Source: Natronobacterium gregoryi SP2 (lineage in GTDB: Archaea; Halobacteriota; Halobacteria; Halobacteriales; Natrialbaceae). From it: a stretch of DNA of 64,000 nt. Under the pieces are notes generated by a model that searched no databases, was not told the origin of the DNA, and saw only the letters and a list, made by a program, of their open reading frames with translations. Position 1 is the first letter of the stretch. Each line of letters starts with the position of its first letter. The stretch is from assembly GCF_000230715.2 (NCBI RefSeq), contig NC_019792.1, positions 682,001 through 746,000 of the forward strand, in the 5' to 3' direction. Positions 1-8,748 of this stretch are shown one piece after another. The position numbers and the translations under genes were made by a program.

Positions 1-73
1 TCCTGCTGGGGCGGCTCCGGACGTGTCGGCCGGTTCGGCCTAACATACGGCTTACGTAACTAGTTACAGGTAT

Positions 74-204
74 CAGTCGACGCTTGGCGGAGTACTAGTA
101 CTGTCCCAAGTCTACTCTGACTAGTGCGCTCTACTCCTGATCGAGAATCGTGATTGGTTTGGGCCAACTCTCAACTAGTCGGTCCACGCTTGGGATGGTA
201 CTAG
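74..204. repeat. Copies of a dispersed repeat (84-bp family), one palindromic pair and one single
   Basis: Positions 74-98 read like the last part of the 84-bp tandem repeat found at 49781-49947 (core GTCGACGCTTGG then GGTAC/TAG), and 94-120 carries the same core in inverted orientation, so the two halves meet at an ACTAGT palindrome. A further copy is at 182-204 (ACGCTTGGGATGGTACTAG). A reverse-complement copy is at 4364-4392. The rest of 1-392 holds no gene that I can support. The function is unknown; the repeats are seen directly, and calling them one family is by eye. Confidence 0.6.
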
Positions 205-419
205 CGAGTACGGGACTCACACTCGCATAGCAAAACGGCAACTCGTCCTCTCTGAACGCCAGCGTCTGCTGCACGCCGATCACGCCACTTTCCAGTGACC
301 GAACTCTCCCCGGCCATCAGTGTTTACTGTCGGTGTATTGATAGTATCATGTATCCACGTCAATCAGGTAGCGTGAACCGTCATGCGGGTTTATGTCGGT
401 CGAACGTGACGGCCAGGAT

Positions 420-875
420 GTGTACGAACGGATACTCGTCCCGACCGACGGTAGCGAGTACGCCGCGGACGCGGCCGAACGAGCGTTCGAGCTCGCAGCC
501 ACGACCGATGCGACCGTCCACGTCGTAAGCGTCGCCGAAACCGGACCGCTCGTCTCCGTTCGACTTCCCGGCGACGACGCGAGCGCAGCCGAAATCCTGA
601 CTAGACGAGCGAGTGAGTTCGTCGCAGAACTCGAGACGCGCGCAGACGAGCGCGGCCTCGAGGTATCAACGGCGGTCCTGACCGGCGTCCCGGTTCGAGA
701 AATCCTCGAGTACGCCGACGAGGTCGACGCCGACGCCATCGTCATGGGAACGAGAGGCCGCGGTGGCGTCAGCCGGCTGATGCTCGGCAGCGTCACCGAC
801 GCGGTAATCCGCCACAGCGGTATCGACGTTCTCGTCGCTGGGACCAGATCAGAACACGTTCTGCCCGAAGAGTGA
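420..875 (+). CDS. Universal stress protein, UspA family, single domain
   Basis: A cytoplasmic Usp-fold protein of about 151 residues that probably binds ATP or another adenine nucleotide. It opens with the family's beta-1 motif YERILVPTDGSEYA and ends with the nucleotide-binding signature GTRGRGGVSRLMLGS (G-x2-G-x9-G-S). I chose the GTG at 420 because it places the first strand directly after the start, as in the paralogs in this window; an in-frame ATG at 393 would add nine residues. It is convergent with the membrane protein that ends one base further on. It is one of eight intact Usp genes in this window. The specific stress or partner cannot be told from sequence. Confidence 0.9.
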   Translation: MYERILVPTDGSEYAADAAERAFELAATTDATVHVVSVAETGPLVSVRLPGDDASAAEILTRRASEFVAELETRADERGLEVSTAVLTGVPVREILEYADEVDADAIVMGTRGRGGVSRLMLGSVTDAVIRHSGIDVLVAGTRSEHVLPEE

Positions 876-876
876 G

Positions 877-1281
877 CTACCGCTCAGCGCCAGCGATCGA
901 TTTCGACCGGCGACCGATTCCCCAGCCAAACAGCGCGAGGCCGACGAAGATGCCGATCGCCTGCAGAAGATGTGCGGTCGGTATTTGTTCCGGGGAAAAC
1001 CCCCAGGCGTCGAGGCCGAGACTCAGAAGTAACGAGAGCAAAAAGAGTCCGAGACCGATGTCGGCGGCGCGCATGTTCGGCAGCGCCGCGGGCGAAGAAA
1101 ACAGTCTGGCGGCCGCGTAGAACGCACCCGTGTAGGGGAGCCACCCGATACCGAGGTACAGGACCGCTCTCGAGTGCTGACCGGCCTGGACGTGACGCGG
1201 AATGGAGACGAGATAGACGACAGCAGCGACGATCACGCAACCGGCGAGTAAAAGCGAGTAGCGTTTTCGCTTCGTCTCCAT
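877..1281 (-). CDS. Small four-helix membrane protein, function unknown
   Basis: A 134-residue integral membrane protein with a positively charged N-terminus (METKRKR) and four hydrophobic segments at roughly residues 8-26, 40-62, 72-94 and 104-124. It has no recognisable catalytic motif. It is transcribed divergently from the ABC1 kinase gene at 1442 and its 3' end meets the Usp gene, with one base between the stop codons. The start is the only ATG near the beginning of the open frame and is followed at once by the basic residues expected on the cytoplasmic side. I do not recognise a named family. Confidence 0.75.
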   Translation of the reverse strand: METKRKRYSLLLAGCVIVAAVVYLVSIPRHVQAGQHSRAVLYLGIGWLPYTGAFYAAARLFSSPAALPNMRAADIGLGLFLLSLLLSLGLDAWGFSPEQIPTAHLLQAIGIFVGLALFGWGIGRRSKSIAGAER

Positions 1282-1441
1282 CGGTACGTGTCCAGAACGC
1301 CGCGAAACTGTTCAATCTACCGATTAGTTCGCCGGAATCCCTCTATCAAATCCTGAACATCGAGATCACCGACGTATTTGTGCCCGGTGTTCGAACACGA
1401 CGTATGGACCGCATCGGAACCGACGGCCGCTTCGCCGAGCA

Positions 1442-3037
1442 ATGAAAGGCTACTATCTCCGCTATCTACAGGTGCTCGTTCGGTTTCTCCCCGTCGCTAT
1501 CGCACTGCTCAGGGACCGGCGTCGATTCTTGCTTTTTGGCCCGCCACGACAGGCTCCACCCGCTGTTCATCACCAGCGCGCGAGACGACTCACCGAGACG
1601 ATGCTCGACCTCGGGCCAGCGTTCATCAAGGTCGGCCAGGTTCTCTCGACACGTCCCGACATCGTCCCACCGATCTACGTCGAGGAGTTCGCGACGCTGC
1701 AAGACGAAGTTCCCGAAGACGTCGGCGGCGATCCGATGACCGTCGTCGAGGAAGAGCTAGGAAACGATCCGGCCGTCGACCTCGAGACGCTCGAGCGCGT
1801 CGCTGGCGGGTCGCTCGCGTTCGTCTACACGGTCGAGTTCGACGCCGGAGACGAACGAGAGCGGATCGCACTGAAGGTCCGCCGCCCCGGTCTCGTCTCG
1901 GTCATCGAACGGGACCTCCGGGTCATCCGCGGGCTCGTCCCGCTGCTGTCGACGTTCGCCGACGAACGACAGCGCTACTCACTGCGGAATCTCGCCGACG
2001 ACTTCGAGGAAATAATTCTCGAGGAACTGGACTTCGAGCGAGAGGCGTCGGTCATGGCCGAAATCGGCGACAACTTCGTCGACAACGACCGTATCGTCAT
2101 CCCCGAGACGTACGACGACCGCTGCTCGGAGCGACTGATTGCCATGGAGTTCGTCGAAGGACGGAAGATCACCGAAGACGACGCACTCGAGGCGGCCGGC
2201 ACCGATTCCACCGAAATCGCGACATTGATCGCCCGTACCTATCTGCAAATGGGGCTGGTCGACGGCGTCTTCCACGCAGACCCCCATCCGGGAAACCTCG
2301 CGGTGAGCGACGACGGGCAGTTGATCATCTACGACTACGGGATGAGCCAGCGGCTCACACGACAGGAACAAGACGAAATCGTGGATCTCTACCGGACACT
2401 CGTCCAGCGCGACGTGGACGGGCTGTTGAACTCCCTCATCGCTCTCGAGGTACTTGAGCCCGACGTCGACCGAGTTGCGATTCGGCGCGTCCTCGAACTG
2501 GTGATCGAGAACCTCGAGGGAGAATCGGACGTCACCTGGCGGCTGATCCTCACCGAACTGCTGTCGATGCTGCACGACTTCCCGTTCCGAATCCCGCCGA
2601 ACGTGATGTTGCTCATGCGGGTCGGTACCGTCGGCGAAGGCGTCTGTCGGAGTCTCGATCCCGAGTTCGATTTCATCTCGGTAACGCAGACGTTTCTCGT
2701 CGAACACGGGTTCATCGAAAACGAACTCGAGAGCCTGCTCGGGGAGGTCAAGACCGACGTGCGACGCTCGGCTCCGGTTCTTGCCGGATTGCCGGCCCGC
2801 GCAGACGCAGTCATGGGACAACTCGAGCGTGGCGAACTGGTTGTCAGGACCGATCCGGTCGAGTCGCCCTCGGCCGGCGATCCAGGTGTCGGCTACGCGG
2901 TGATCACTGCAGGACTGCTCGTCGCCACGGGAGTGTTCACGTTCCACGCGCAGCCGTACGAGTTCGTGAGCCTCGTCGCGGCCGCCCTCTCGTTCCTACA
3001 GTACGTCCGTGTCCGACGCGCAGCGACGACTCGGTGA
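1442..3037 (+). CDS. ABC1/UbiB (AarF) family atypical protein kinase-like protein
   Basis: This 531-residue protein has the UbiB hallmarks: the KxGQ motif (FIKVGQVLSTRPDIVP, about residues 60-75), an Ala-rich nucleotide loop (GGSLAFVYTVEF), the catalytic-type loop HADPHPGNL and a DYG metal-binding motif (IYDYGMSQRL). Two C-terminal hydrophobic segments (about 475-525) suggest membrane anchoring, as in UbiB and COQ8. Family members are ATPases/kinases that support isoprenoid quinone or other prenyl-lipid metabolism; in haloarchaea the natural substrate is not known, and a role in menaquinone or carotenoid lipids is inference. Length is normal for the family. Confidence 0.9.
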   Translation: MKGYYLRYLQVLVRFLPVAIALLRDRRRFLLFGPPRQAPPAVHHQRARRLTETMLDLGPAFIKVGQVLSTRPDIVPPIYVEEFATLQDEVPEDVGGDPMTVVEEELGNDPAVDLETLERVAGGSLAFVYTVEFDAGDERERIALKVRRPGLVSVIERDLRVIRGLVPLLSTFADERQRYSLRNLADDFEEIILEELDFEREASVMAEIGDNFVDNDRIVIPETYDDRCSERLIAMEFVEGRKITEDDALEAAGTDSTEIATLIARTYLQMGLVDGVFHADPHPGNLAVSDDGQLIIYDYGMSQRLTRQEQDEIVDLYRTLVQRDVDGLLNSLIALEVLEPDVDRVAIRRVLELVIENLEGESDVTWRLILTELLSMLHDFPFRIPPNVMLLMRVGTVGEGVCRSLDPEFDFISVTQTFLVEHGFIENELESLLGEVKTDVRRSAPVLAGLPARADAVMGQLERGELVVRTDPVESPSAGDPGVGYAVITAGLLVATGVFTFHAQPYEFVSLVAAALSFLQYVRVRRAATTR

Positions 3038-3061
3038 TCGAGTCGTTGTCGACTGCCAACG

Positions 3062-3934
3062 CTACAGCCGCGACACGACGCGACGGAGCCGAGACGACAC
3101 CGGTTCGTACCGACGCGCCAGAACGACCGACCCCGCAGCGTGTCTTGCGACGCCCTCCGAGACCGTTCCGAGTAACCTGCGCCGGAGAATCCCTCCTCGA
3201 GAGACACCAAGGGCCGTCACGTCGTGGTCGGCCGTTCGGTCGGTGATCGTCCCGGCAACGTCGTCGCCCTCGAGTACTCGCTCGACTGACGACACGTCCT
3301 CGAATCGACTCGCCGTCTCCGCAAGCAGGGCGTTGGCTTCGGCCCGCTCGAGTTCCGGATCGTCTCGTTCGAGAACGTGCAACAGCGTGACCGACGCGTC
3401 GCGCTCACGGGCGATGGCAGCGGCGGCCTCGGCGGCGAACGCGTCGTGGGGACCGCCAGCGACGGGAACGAGGACTCGAGAGACGTCCGGTCGCGGTGTC
3501 CGAATTCGCTCGACCAACACGTCACAGGCGGCGTTTCGAAGCACTCGGTCCAGGTAACTACCCAAAACGATCCCCGACCGCGGTGGTCGTCCTCGCCATC
3601 CCATCAAGACCGCGTCCACGTCGTACTCTTCGACCGATCCGACGATGCCGGTCGCAACGCCGCGAGCGATACGAATCCGGCTATCGGCGGCGACGCCGCG
3701 TTCCTCGGCTGCACGGACGGCCGACGCAAGCATCTGTTCGTCCTCGTCCTCAAGGAGGTATCGGCGGCCGTCGACCAAAGAGAGTTGATCCGGAACGACG
3801 AGCACGTAGAGAAACAGGAGTCGGGAAGACCGATCGGCGGCTACGTCGACCGCCGTCTCGAGTTGGCGAGAAACGGCCTCGTCGTTTGCAACCGGGACTA
3901 GCACGGTCTTCTCGGGAGGGGAATCGCTTCGCAT
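3062..3934 (-). CDS. Tandem universal stress protein (two Usp domains)
   Basis: About 290 residues forming two successive Usp domains. Domain 1 starts KTVLVPVANDEAV and carries the binding signature GWRGRPPRSGIVLGS; domain 2 starts SRVLVPVAGGPHDAF and has the looser motif GVSRGGILRRRLLGT. The first domain has PVANDE instead of the usual P-x-D-G-S, so nucleotide binding may be altered. The ATG at 3934 is preferred to an upstream GTG at 3949. It is convergent with the UbiB-like kinase, with about 24 bases between them. The role is presumably stress signalling, but the ligand is unknown. Confidence 0.88.
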   Translation of the reverse strand: MRSDSPPEKTVLVPVANDEAVSRQLETAVDVAADRSSRLLFLYVLVVPDQLSLVDGRRYLLEDEDEQMLASAVRAAEERGVAADSRIRIARGVATGIVGSVEEYDVDAVLMGWRGRPPRSGIVLGSYLDRVLRNAACDVLVERIRTPRPDVSRVLVPVAGGPHDAFAAEAAAAIARERDASVTLLHVLERDDPELERAEANALLAETASRFEDVSSVERVLEGDDVAGTITDRTADHDVTALGVSRGGILRRRLLGTVSEGVARHAAGSVVLARRYEPVSSRLRRVVSRL

Positions 3935-4029
3935 AGGACCGGCTATCACGAGGAGGGTATTGGTTATTGTCGCGGTCTCGCCGTTTCGGCTCGAAAGTAT
4001 ATGTCACGTTTTCGGCGTCCCCGGTGGAC

Positions 4030-4255
4030 AAAACATCATACTAATTTAATTAAAAATGGCGCTTTTATGGTATTTCTTGTGTATATAATACGTTGTGGGT
4101 ATTGTACAATAAGTAGAGAAAGCAAAGAAATTTTCTATATTTAGTTATACTTATTTTGAATAGAGATTTATTCTCGAGATAGCTTGATCTCTCTATTATT
4201 ATATCACGAATTGTACTCAATACTTATTTGATGTATTATCTTTTATCAGGCCGGT
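4030..4255. other. AT-rich island
   Basis: About 225 bp of strongly A+T-rich DNA with runs such as TTTAATTAAAAATGG and TTATTATATCACG, in contrast to the GC-rich flanks. No open frame of note. It could be a relic of transferred DNA, a promoter-rich or replication-related element, or the edge of an old insertion; nothing in the sequence decides between these. Confidence 0.6.
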
Positions 4256-4363
4256 ACGCACCTTCTCGATAGACCCGCCTTCCTCCCGGGTGACTCTATT
4301 GTGTCACTCACAGACTGCAGGACGACCCTCCCACTGCTTCGACCTCACAGCTCGAGCCTGGAC

Positions 4364-4392
4364 TGCCACTAGTACTGTCCCAACCGTTGACT
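4364..4392 (-). repeat. Reverse-complement copy of the 84-bp repeat core
   Basis: The bases GCCACTAGTACTGTCCCAAC followed by CGTTGACT are the reverse complement of the junction of the 84-bp units at 49781-49947 (GTTGGGACGGTAC/TAGTGGC) with two mismatches. It directly abuts the TACGG element at 4392. Confidence 0.65.
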
Positions 4393-4477
4393 GATATGGA
4401 TTGCTGTAACTAGTAACCGCCGATTACCAGAACGGGGGTCGGCAATCGGCGGTAATTGAATACAGTAAACCGTATGA
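4392..4477. repeat. TACGG palindromic element (TGA...TGA flanks)
   Basis: An 80-bp imperfect palindrome running from TATGGATTGCTGTAAC to AATACAGTAAACCGTA, bounded by TGA on both sides. The central stem (ACCGCCGATTACC with GGCAATCGGCGGT) differs from the usual GCGCGACCGC type, so this is a diverged member that still pairs. Confidence 0.75.
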
Positions 4478-4603
4478 CGGGTCGAATCGATAGGCCCGCT
4501 CGTAGCGGTAATAACGAGATAGACTTCGTTATCACGAATGTATTGGGGGCCAGTGCCAGCGGGGGCTGGCAGGCTCGTGCGTAGCCGTCGGTACAGATCG
4601 CGT

Positions 4604-4800
4604 GACTGCCATCCATAATTACAGGCATACCTATGTAAACTCAGGAACAGGCTACCCGAACGAAGTCCGAACGGTCGGTGAAGGGAACGTGACTGCCATC
4701 CATAATTACAGGCATACCTATGTAAACCCAGGAACAGGCTACCCGAACGGGGTCCGAACGGTCGGTGGAGGGAGCGTGACTGCCATCTGGAATTACAATC
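4604..4800. repeat. 87-bp tandem repeat, 2 full copies plus a partial third
   Basis: The motif GACTGCCATCCATAATTACA begins at 4604 and 4691, and a partly matching third copy begins at 4778, giving an exact 87-bp period. Copies 1 and 2 differ at only a handful of positions; copy 3 decays after about 20 bases. The period is a multiple of three, so the repeat is open in more than one frame, but no start, composition or motif supports a real protein. Confidence 0.85.
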
Positions 4801-5230
4801 GTACACCTGTAAGAAAACAGAGCAGGGGCCAGTCGTTTCAAGTACGTCGGGAAACATGAGAAACAGGCCAGCCAATGCAAGGACGACGCAACTCCTCGAG
4901 GGACTGTGGCTTTCGAACGCTACGCTGACTCCTCACGTCTCGAACGATCTGTGCCGTATTCAGGTGACGACTCGATCATCGACGGCGGCGACGGACCGAC
5001 TGGAGCGGTCAGGGCGAGATCGTGCGTTGTGGGCTGGTGAGTATGCCGGGAGTCCGACACACATTCACGACACACAGTCATTTGAGGATATCTAATGGGG
5101 ACGCAACTCGTCTCGAGTGTGCTGGATTGCCGCGACGGGGGCTACTACCGACTACCGCAGCCGGTTGCACGGTCGCCGTTCGGAAGCGCTCGTGGATGGT
5201 TCGCCAACGATCGGTGGCTGTATTACTTCG

Positions 5231-5266
5231 GTAGACACCGGAAATCGGGGGAACACCGGTGTCTAT
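5231..5266. other. Short hairpin in gene-free DNA
   Basis: GTAGACACCGG at 5231-5241 pairs with CCGGTGTCTAT at 5256-5266 around a loop of about 14 bases. It stands alone in non-coding DNA and could be a terminator-like or recombination-site remnant; no neighbour clarifies it. Confidence 0.45.
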
Positions 5267-5899
5267 CGATCGGTGCTCGCTCTATGAGTGAGCGTCGAAA
5301 CGGTCTCATACGCCAACCGGCGAGCCTTTGATATACTCAAACGGCACGTCGCTGGTCGAAGTCGTGCCCGTCACCAGAACGCTGATTCGGCGGGAACACG
5401 GCACAGTAGCCAGAAACTGGGCCGATAGTCGACTGCGATCGGTTCGATCGCAACTGGCTTCGTGTGAGTTAGTGTCGGCCCGTTCTGTCACAACCGCGAC
5501 CCAATCTCTGAATACGGTGCTGTGCCGACAGAGAGCGCCACGTCCGCAGGGCTAGGCGAGTGCTGGGGCGGAAAGCTGAACGAGCCATCGCCAGACTAGA
5601 TTTGACTATTTCAAATACAGAGTCCGTGACGCTACGATCGCTCGATAGTAGCACCGTGCAAACTCGAGATGGCGGATCTCTCGACGTTCGCTTCGAGATA
5701 TAATGGGGTATCGAGTGGCGAAACCTCGCTGATGTCTGTCTGAGTCGGCTCTATCTGAGCAGCCGACACGACTACAAACCGCATTCAGTCCGTCTGGCCG
5801 TTTTCAAGAAGCCATCCGAGTGTTGCGGTTTGGTTCACTGGCGCTCCAACCGAGAAACCAAACGGTGGTTTGATAATTTTCAACCGGAGGGGTTTTCCG

Positions 5900-5912
5900 G
5901 GGGACTATAAGA
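5900..5912 (+). promoter_or_regulatory. Likely TATA box of arcR
   Basis: GGGACTATAAGAG lies about 27-30 bases before the ATG at 5936, the spacing expected for a nearly leaderless haloarchaeal transcript. Confidence 0.5.
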
Positions 5913-5935
5913 GCCACAGTCACGTCGTACAGAGT

Positions 5936-6724
5936 ATGAAATCGGATTCGACGGACGAAAGCGGGCGACGGCAGATCGGCTCGGTGCTGAAGGCGGTCGA
6001 TATCGTGCACGCGATCAAACGTCAGCGCGGCGCGACCCTCCAGGAGCTTGACGACGAGCTAGAGTTTACGAAATCGACGATACACACGTACCTGGCGACG
6101 CTAATCGAGACGGGGATCGTCGAACAGGAGTCTGACGGGACGTACCAACTCGGCTACTGGTTCGTCCCGCTGTCTAACTACACTCGAAACAATACCGACC
6201 TCTACCGGGTGGGGCGGGACGAGGTCGATTCACTGGCCGACCGAACCCGGCATTTCGCCCACCTCGTCGTCGAATCACAAGGCCGCCAGATCGTTCTCTA
6301 CGAGGCGATGGGTGAAGACTCCGTCACGGACGAATACCACCTTCGGATGCGAGAAACACCCAGACGACTCTACAACAGCGCTGCCGGGAAGGCAATCCTC
6401 GCGTCCCTCCGTGAACAACGGCGAGAAGAACTGCTCGAGGAGATGGAGGAAGACACCGCTTCCGGGGCGAATATCGATGTAGCGTCTCTTCGCGAACGAC
6501 TCGAAACGATCCGTGACCGAGGATACGCGATCAACGACGGCGAGGAGATCCGTGGTACTCGATCGATCGGCGCACCGATTCGGAGGGATGCAGGCGAAAT
6601 CGTCGGTGCGGTAAGCATCACCTCTCCAAAAACGCGACTACAGAACGAACAGTTCACCGACGAAATCCCAGAGTTAGTGATGGAGACGGCGAACATTATC
6701 GAGGTGAAGCTAGAGACCGAATGA
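5936..6724 (+). CDS. arcR: IclR-family transcriptional regulator of arginine fermentation (ArcR)
   Basis: This 262-residue protein has an N-terminal winged helix (about residues 15-75, with the recognition region LEFTKSTIHTYLATLIETGI) followed by an IclR-type effector domain (about 90-255) that includes the conserved YNSAAGKAILA segment. The order arcR-arcA-arcC-arcB matches the cluster characterised in Halobacterium salinarum, where arcR lies first and affects expression of the pathway; that it does so here is inference. The ATG at 5936 follows a TATA-like element at the right distance; the longer upstream frame would run through that promoter. The effector could be arginine or a pathway intermediate. 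Confidence 0.9.
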   Translation: MKSDSTDESGRRQIGSVLKAVDIVHAIKRQRGATLQELDDELEFTKSTIHTYLATLIETGIVEQESDGTYQLGYWFVPLSNYTRNNTDLYRVGRDEVDSLADRTRHFAHLVVESQGRQIVLYEAMGEDSVTDEYHLRMRETPRRLYNSAAGKAILASLREQRREELLEEMEEDTASGANIDVASLRERLETIRDRGYAINDGEEIRGTRSIGAPIRRDAGEIVGAVSITSPKTRLQNEQFTDEIPELVMETANIIEVKLETE

Positions 6725-6772
6725 CATTCTGAAATAAACCCACCACCGCGATTAAAGACTGAACGTTTCACC

Positions 6773-6785
6773 ATAACACTTATTT
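6773..6785 (+). promoter_or_regulatory. Promoter-region motif of arcA shared with arcC
   Basis: ATAACACTTATTT sits 32-44 bases before the arcA ATG at 6817. Its core AACACTTAT recurs as the reverse complement ATAAGTGTT at 8709-8717, a similar distance before the proposed arcC start. It may be part of the promoter or a binding site for ArcR or an anaerobic regulator. Confidence 0.45.
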
Positions 6786-6816
6786 CTTGGCTGGGGCTAC
6801 GTTTACTCGTCTTCCC

Positions 6817-8277
6817 ATGAGTAACGAATCAGCGGAAAATGAAGGAAGCCTACCGAAAGTCCGAGCCCGAGCAGAATGGGACCCGATTCAGGCGGTCCGA
6901 ATGCACCTCCCTGGGACGGAAACGTTCGTCGGGATCATGGATCCCGAACCGAACCTGTTCCTCGATGACTTCTCGCTCGTCAACGCACAGCAGGAGCATC
7001 TCAGTCTGAGCCGCGACCTCGAGGACGCCCTTCCGACCGACGAACCGATCCACTACCTGCACGACGACCTCGCAAGTGGTGGCCGTATGAACGCTCTCCT
7101 CTCCTCGCGCGTCGATTTCGACCTCAGCGAACTCGAGGAAGAACAGCGAGTAAACCGGCGTGACGAGTTGTGGTCGCGACTGCACGAGCTCAACCCGCAC
7201 ACGCAGATTCAGGCGGTGCTCGGTAATGCACAGGTCATTCGCCACCGAGCGGACGTCGAAGAGGACATTCCTGGCTCGAACCCCGATCGCTGGGATACGA
7301 CGAGCGTCCGACTGGAACAGCCACTCACCAACATGTACTTCCAGCGTGACCAGCAGTTCGTCACCCAGAAAGGGGTCGTCCTCTGTTCGATGAAAGAGGA
7401 CACGCGCAAGCCCGAGGTCGACATCGCTCGCGCGTCGTGGAAGGCTCTCGACGGTGAGGAGTTCGACGTCGACATCGTCGCGGACATGAGCAAGGTTCGG
7501 GAGCACGACGTCACGGAACACGTTCCCGAACGAGACGATATTCAGGAAACCGAAGTGCTCGTCGAGGGCGGCGACTTCTACCCAGCCGGCGAGTTCTCGC
7601 TGCTCGGCGTCTCCGCCAAGGTTCCGGAAGGTGTGGCGTATCCGGAACACGACATCGCCGAAGACGACACGGAGTACGTCCACCGAAGCAGCTATGCAGC
7701 CGGTCATCGCCTCCTGATGGACGACGCGTTCGGAGCGCCAGAAGTCGGACTCGTCCGCGCGCCGTTCGAGGCTGCTCAGGAAAGCAAAGACGACGACAAC
7801 GGCGAGGTCGAGATGGACATCATGCACCTCGACACCTGGTTCAACTTCGTCGACGAGGACCTCGTCGTCGCTCACCAGGAACTCGTGGACAACACGACGC
7901 TCGACGTGTATCGTCGAGCCGAGGACGACGAAAAGCCGTACGTCCTGGACCGTCCAGACGTGAACTTCGGCGAGTACCTCCGAGAGAAAGGCTTCGAAAT
8001 CGTCGACGTGTACGACTACGTCGATCCCGTCCATCCGGACGCCGATACGGCGCTGAAGGCAATCACGAACTTCCTGACCCTCGGTCCACGGAAAATCCTG
8101 CCCGTCCGCTTCTCGGATAACTCCGACTGCGTGATGAAGCAGTTCGTCGAAGGACTGCAGGAGGACCACGACGTGACCGTCGTCCCCGATGGTGAAGGAC
8201 GAAAAATCATCAACCTGCGAGCAGGCTACGGTGCGATCCACTGCATGACGACGCCGCTTCGCCGCGTCCCGGAGTAA
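6817..8277 (+). CDS. arcA: Arginine deiminase
   Basis: Hydrolyses L-arginine to L-citrulline and ammonia, the first step of fermentative arginine breakdown in the cytoplasm. At 486 residues it is longer than the roughly 410-residue bacterial enzymes. The guanidino-group modifying enzyme signatures are all present in order: MYFQRDQQFV (substrate-binding, usually FTRD), EGGDFYP, HLDTWFNFVDED (catalytic His, Asp and Glu region) and the C-terminal catalytic cysteine in GAIHCMTTPLRR. The ATG at 6817 is preferred to an upstream in-frame GTG/ATG because promoter-like sequence lies at 6773-6785. It is followed by arcC and arcB, each with its own promoter-like sequence. Confidence 0.96.
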   Translation: MSNESAENEGSLPKVRARAEWDPIQAVRMHLPGTETFVGIMDPEPNLFLDDFSLVNAQQEHLSLSRDLEDALPTDEPIHYLHDDLASGGRMNALLSSRVDFDLSELEEEQRVNRRDELWSRLHELNPHTQIQAVLGNAQVIRHRADVEEDIPGSNPDRWDTTSVRLEQPLTNMYFQRDQQFVTQKGVVLCSMKEDTRKPEVDIARASWKALDGEEFDVDIVADMSKVREHDVTEHVPERDDIQETEVLVEGGDFYPAGEFSLLGVSAKVPEGVAYPEHDIAEDDTEYVHRSSYAAGHRLLMDDAFGAPEVGLVRAPFEAAQESKDDDNGEVEMDIMHLDTWFNFVDEDLVVAHQELVDNTTLDVYRRAEDDEKPYVLDRPDVNFGEYLREKGFEIVDVYDYVDPVHPDADTALKAITNFLTLGPRKILPVRFSDNSDCVMKQFVEGLQEDHDVTVVPDGEGRKIINLRAGYGAIHCMTTPLRRVPE

Positions 8278-8361
8278 CCGGACCGGCGTAACACTGTCAG
8301 AGGCACGCCCCTTCCCGTTCATCTCCCCCCGCTTTGCTTTGCCGTCCGTTTTGCTCTTGTT

Positions 8362-8450
8362 TAATACGGGTTGCTGTTAGTCATTGCCGGCGCAACCGCA
8401 AGCCCCCTCCCTTCGGTCGCGCCGGTACATCGGTACAACAGTCCGTATCA
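8362..8450. repeat. TACGG palindromic element downstream of arcA
   Basis: It begins TACGGGTTGCTG at 8365 and ends at CCGTA at 8447, with a GC-rich central stem (GCCGGCGCAACCGC with GGTCGCGCCGG). Flanking triplets are TAA and TCA, so the putative target duplication is imperfect. An open frame on the minus strand (8377-8688) is an artefact of this GC-rich palindrome. The rest of 8278-8700 shows no gene. Confidence 0.8.
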
Positions 8451-8705
8451 GTGGCCGAGTAACAACACGATGTGATAGTAGCAGCCACGTATTGACTCGT
8501 GAGTGCGCTCGTCGATAATCCAGCCTTGCTCGCGCCGCCTTTCCTATCACATAGCCGAAACGGTACGTTCTCCGCGCGGGTGCTTGATGAAATAGGCCCC
8601 CTCTCAGTCTGCTCCAGTCGTCCGTCGACAGTTCACGAATAGGCCGGTAGCGGGACTCAGCCCCGGTACGTTCCCGCATACCGGTCACATCAGCAGTTGA
8701 GAATA

Positions 8706-8718
8706 GGCATAAGTGTTT
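8706..8718 (+). promoter_or_regulatory. Promoter-region motif of arcC
   Basis: GGCATAAGTGTTT carries the ATAAGTGTT core found inverted before arcA. A transcript starting about 25 bases downstream would begin near 8735, after the in-frame ATG at 8722, which favours the ATG at 8749 as the arcC start. Confidence 0.45.
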
Positions 8719-8748
8719 TCTATGAGCCGGTTCGAGTGGAAGGTACCC

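Larger units (their letters stand above)
3950..5899. other. Gene-poor stretch, repeats and an AT-rich island
   Basis: Nearly 2 kb without a supportable gene. It contains an AT-rich island (about 4030-4255), one copy of the 84-bp repeat core (4364-4392), one TACGG palindromic element (4392-4477), an 87-bp tandem repeat (4604-4800) and a short hairpin (5231-5266). Open frames between 5000 and 5650 are short, lack haloarchaeal acidic composition and show no motifs. The stretch looks like an accumulation site for decayed mobile DNA between the Usp gene and the arginine fermentation cluster. Confidence 0.6.

Noticed and set aside
4369-4875. 168-codon minus-strand frame over the 87-bp repeats
   Set aside because: Basic, Ser/Leu/Arg-rich composition unlike haloarchaeal proteins, no start context; explained by the repeat period being a multiple of three.
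5022-5654. Short frames in the 5.0-5.65 kb spacer
   Set aside because: All under 80 codons, basic, without motifs or promoter context.
6850-8322. 490-codon open frame on the minus strand over arcA
   Set aside because: Antisense to a clear arginine deiminase gene; long antisense frames are common in GC-rich haloarchaeal genes, and it lacks motifs.
8377-8688. 103-codon minus-strand frame between arcA and arcC
   Set aside because: Largely the translation of a TACGG element; similar pseudo-peptides (YGLLSRCPGATAG-like) appear wherever an element lies.
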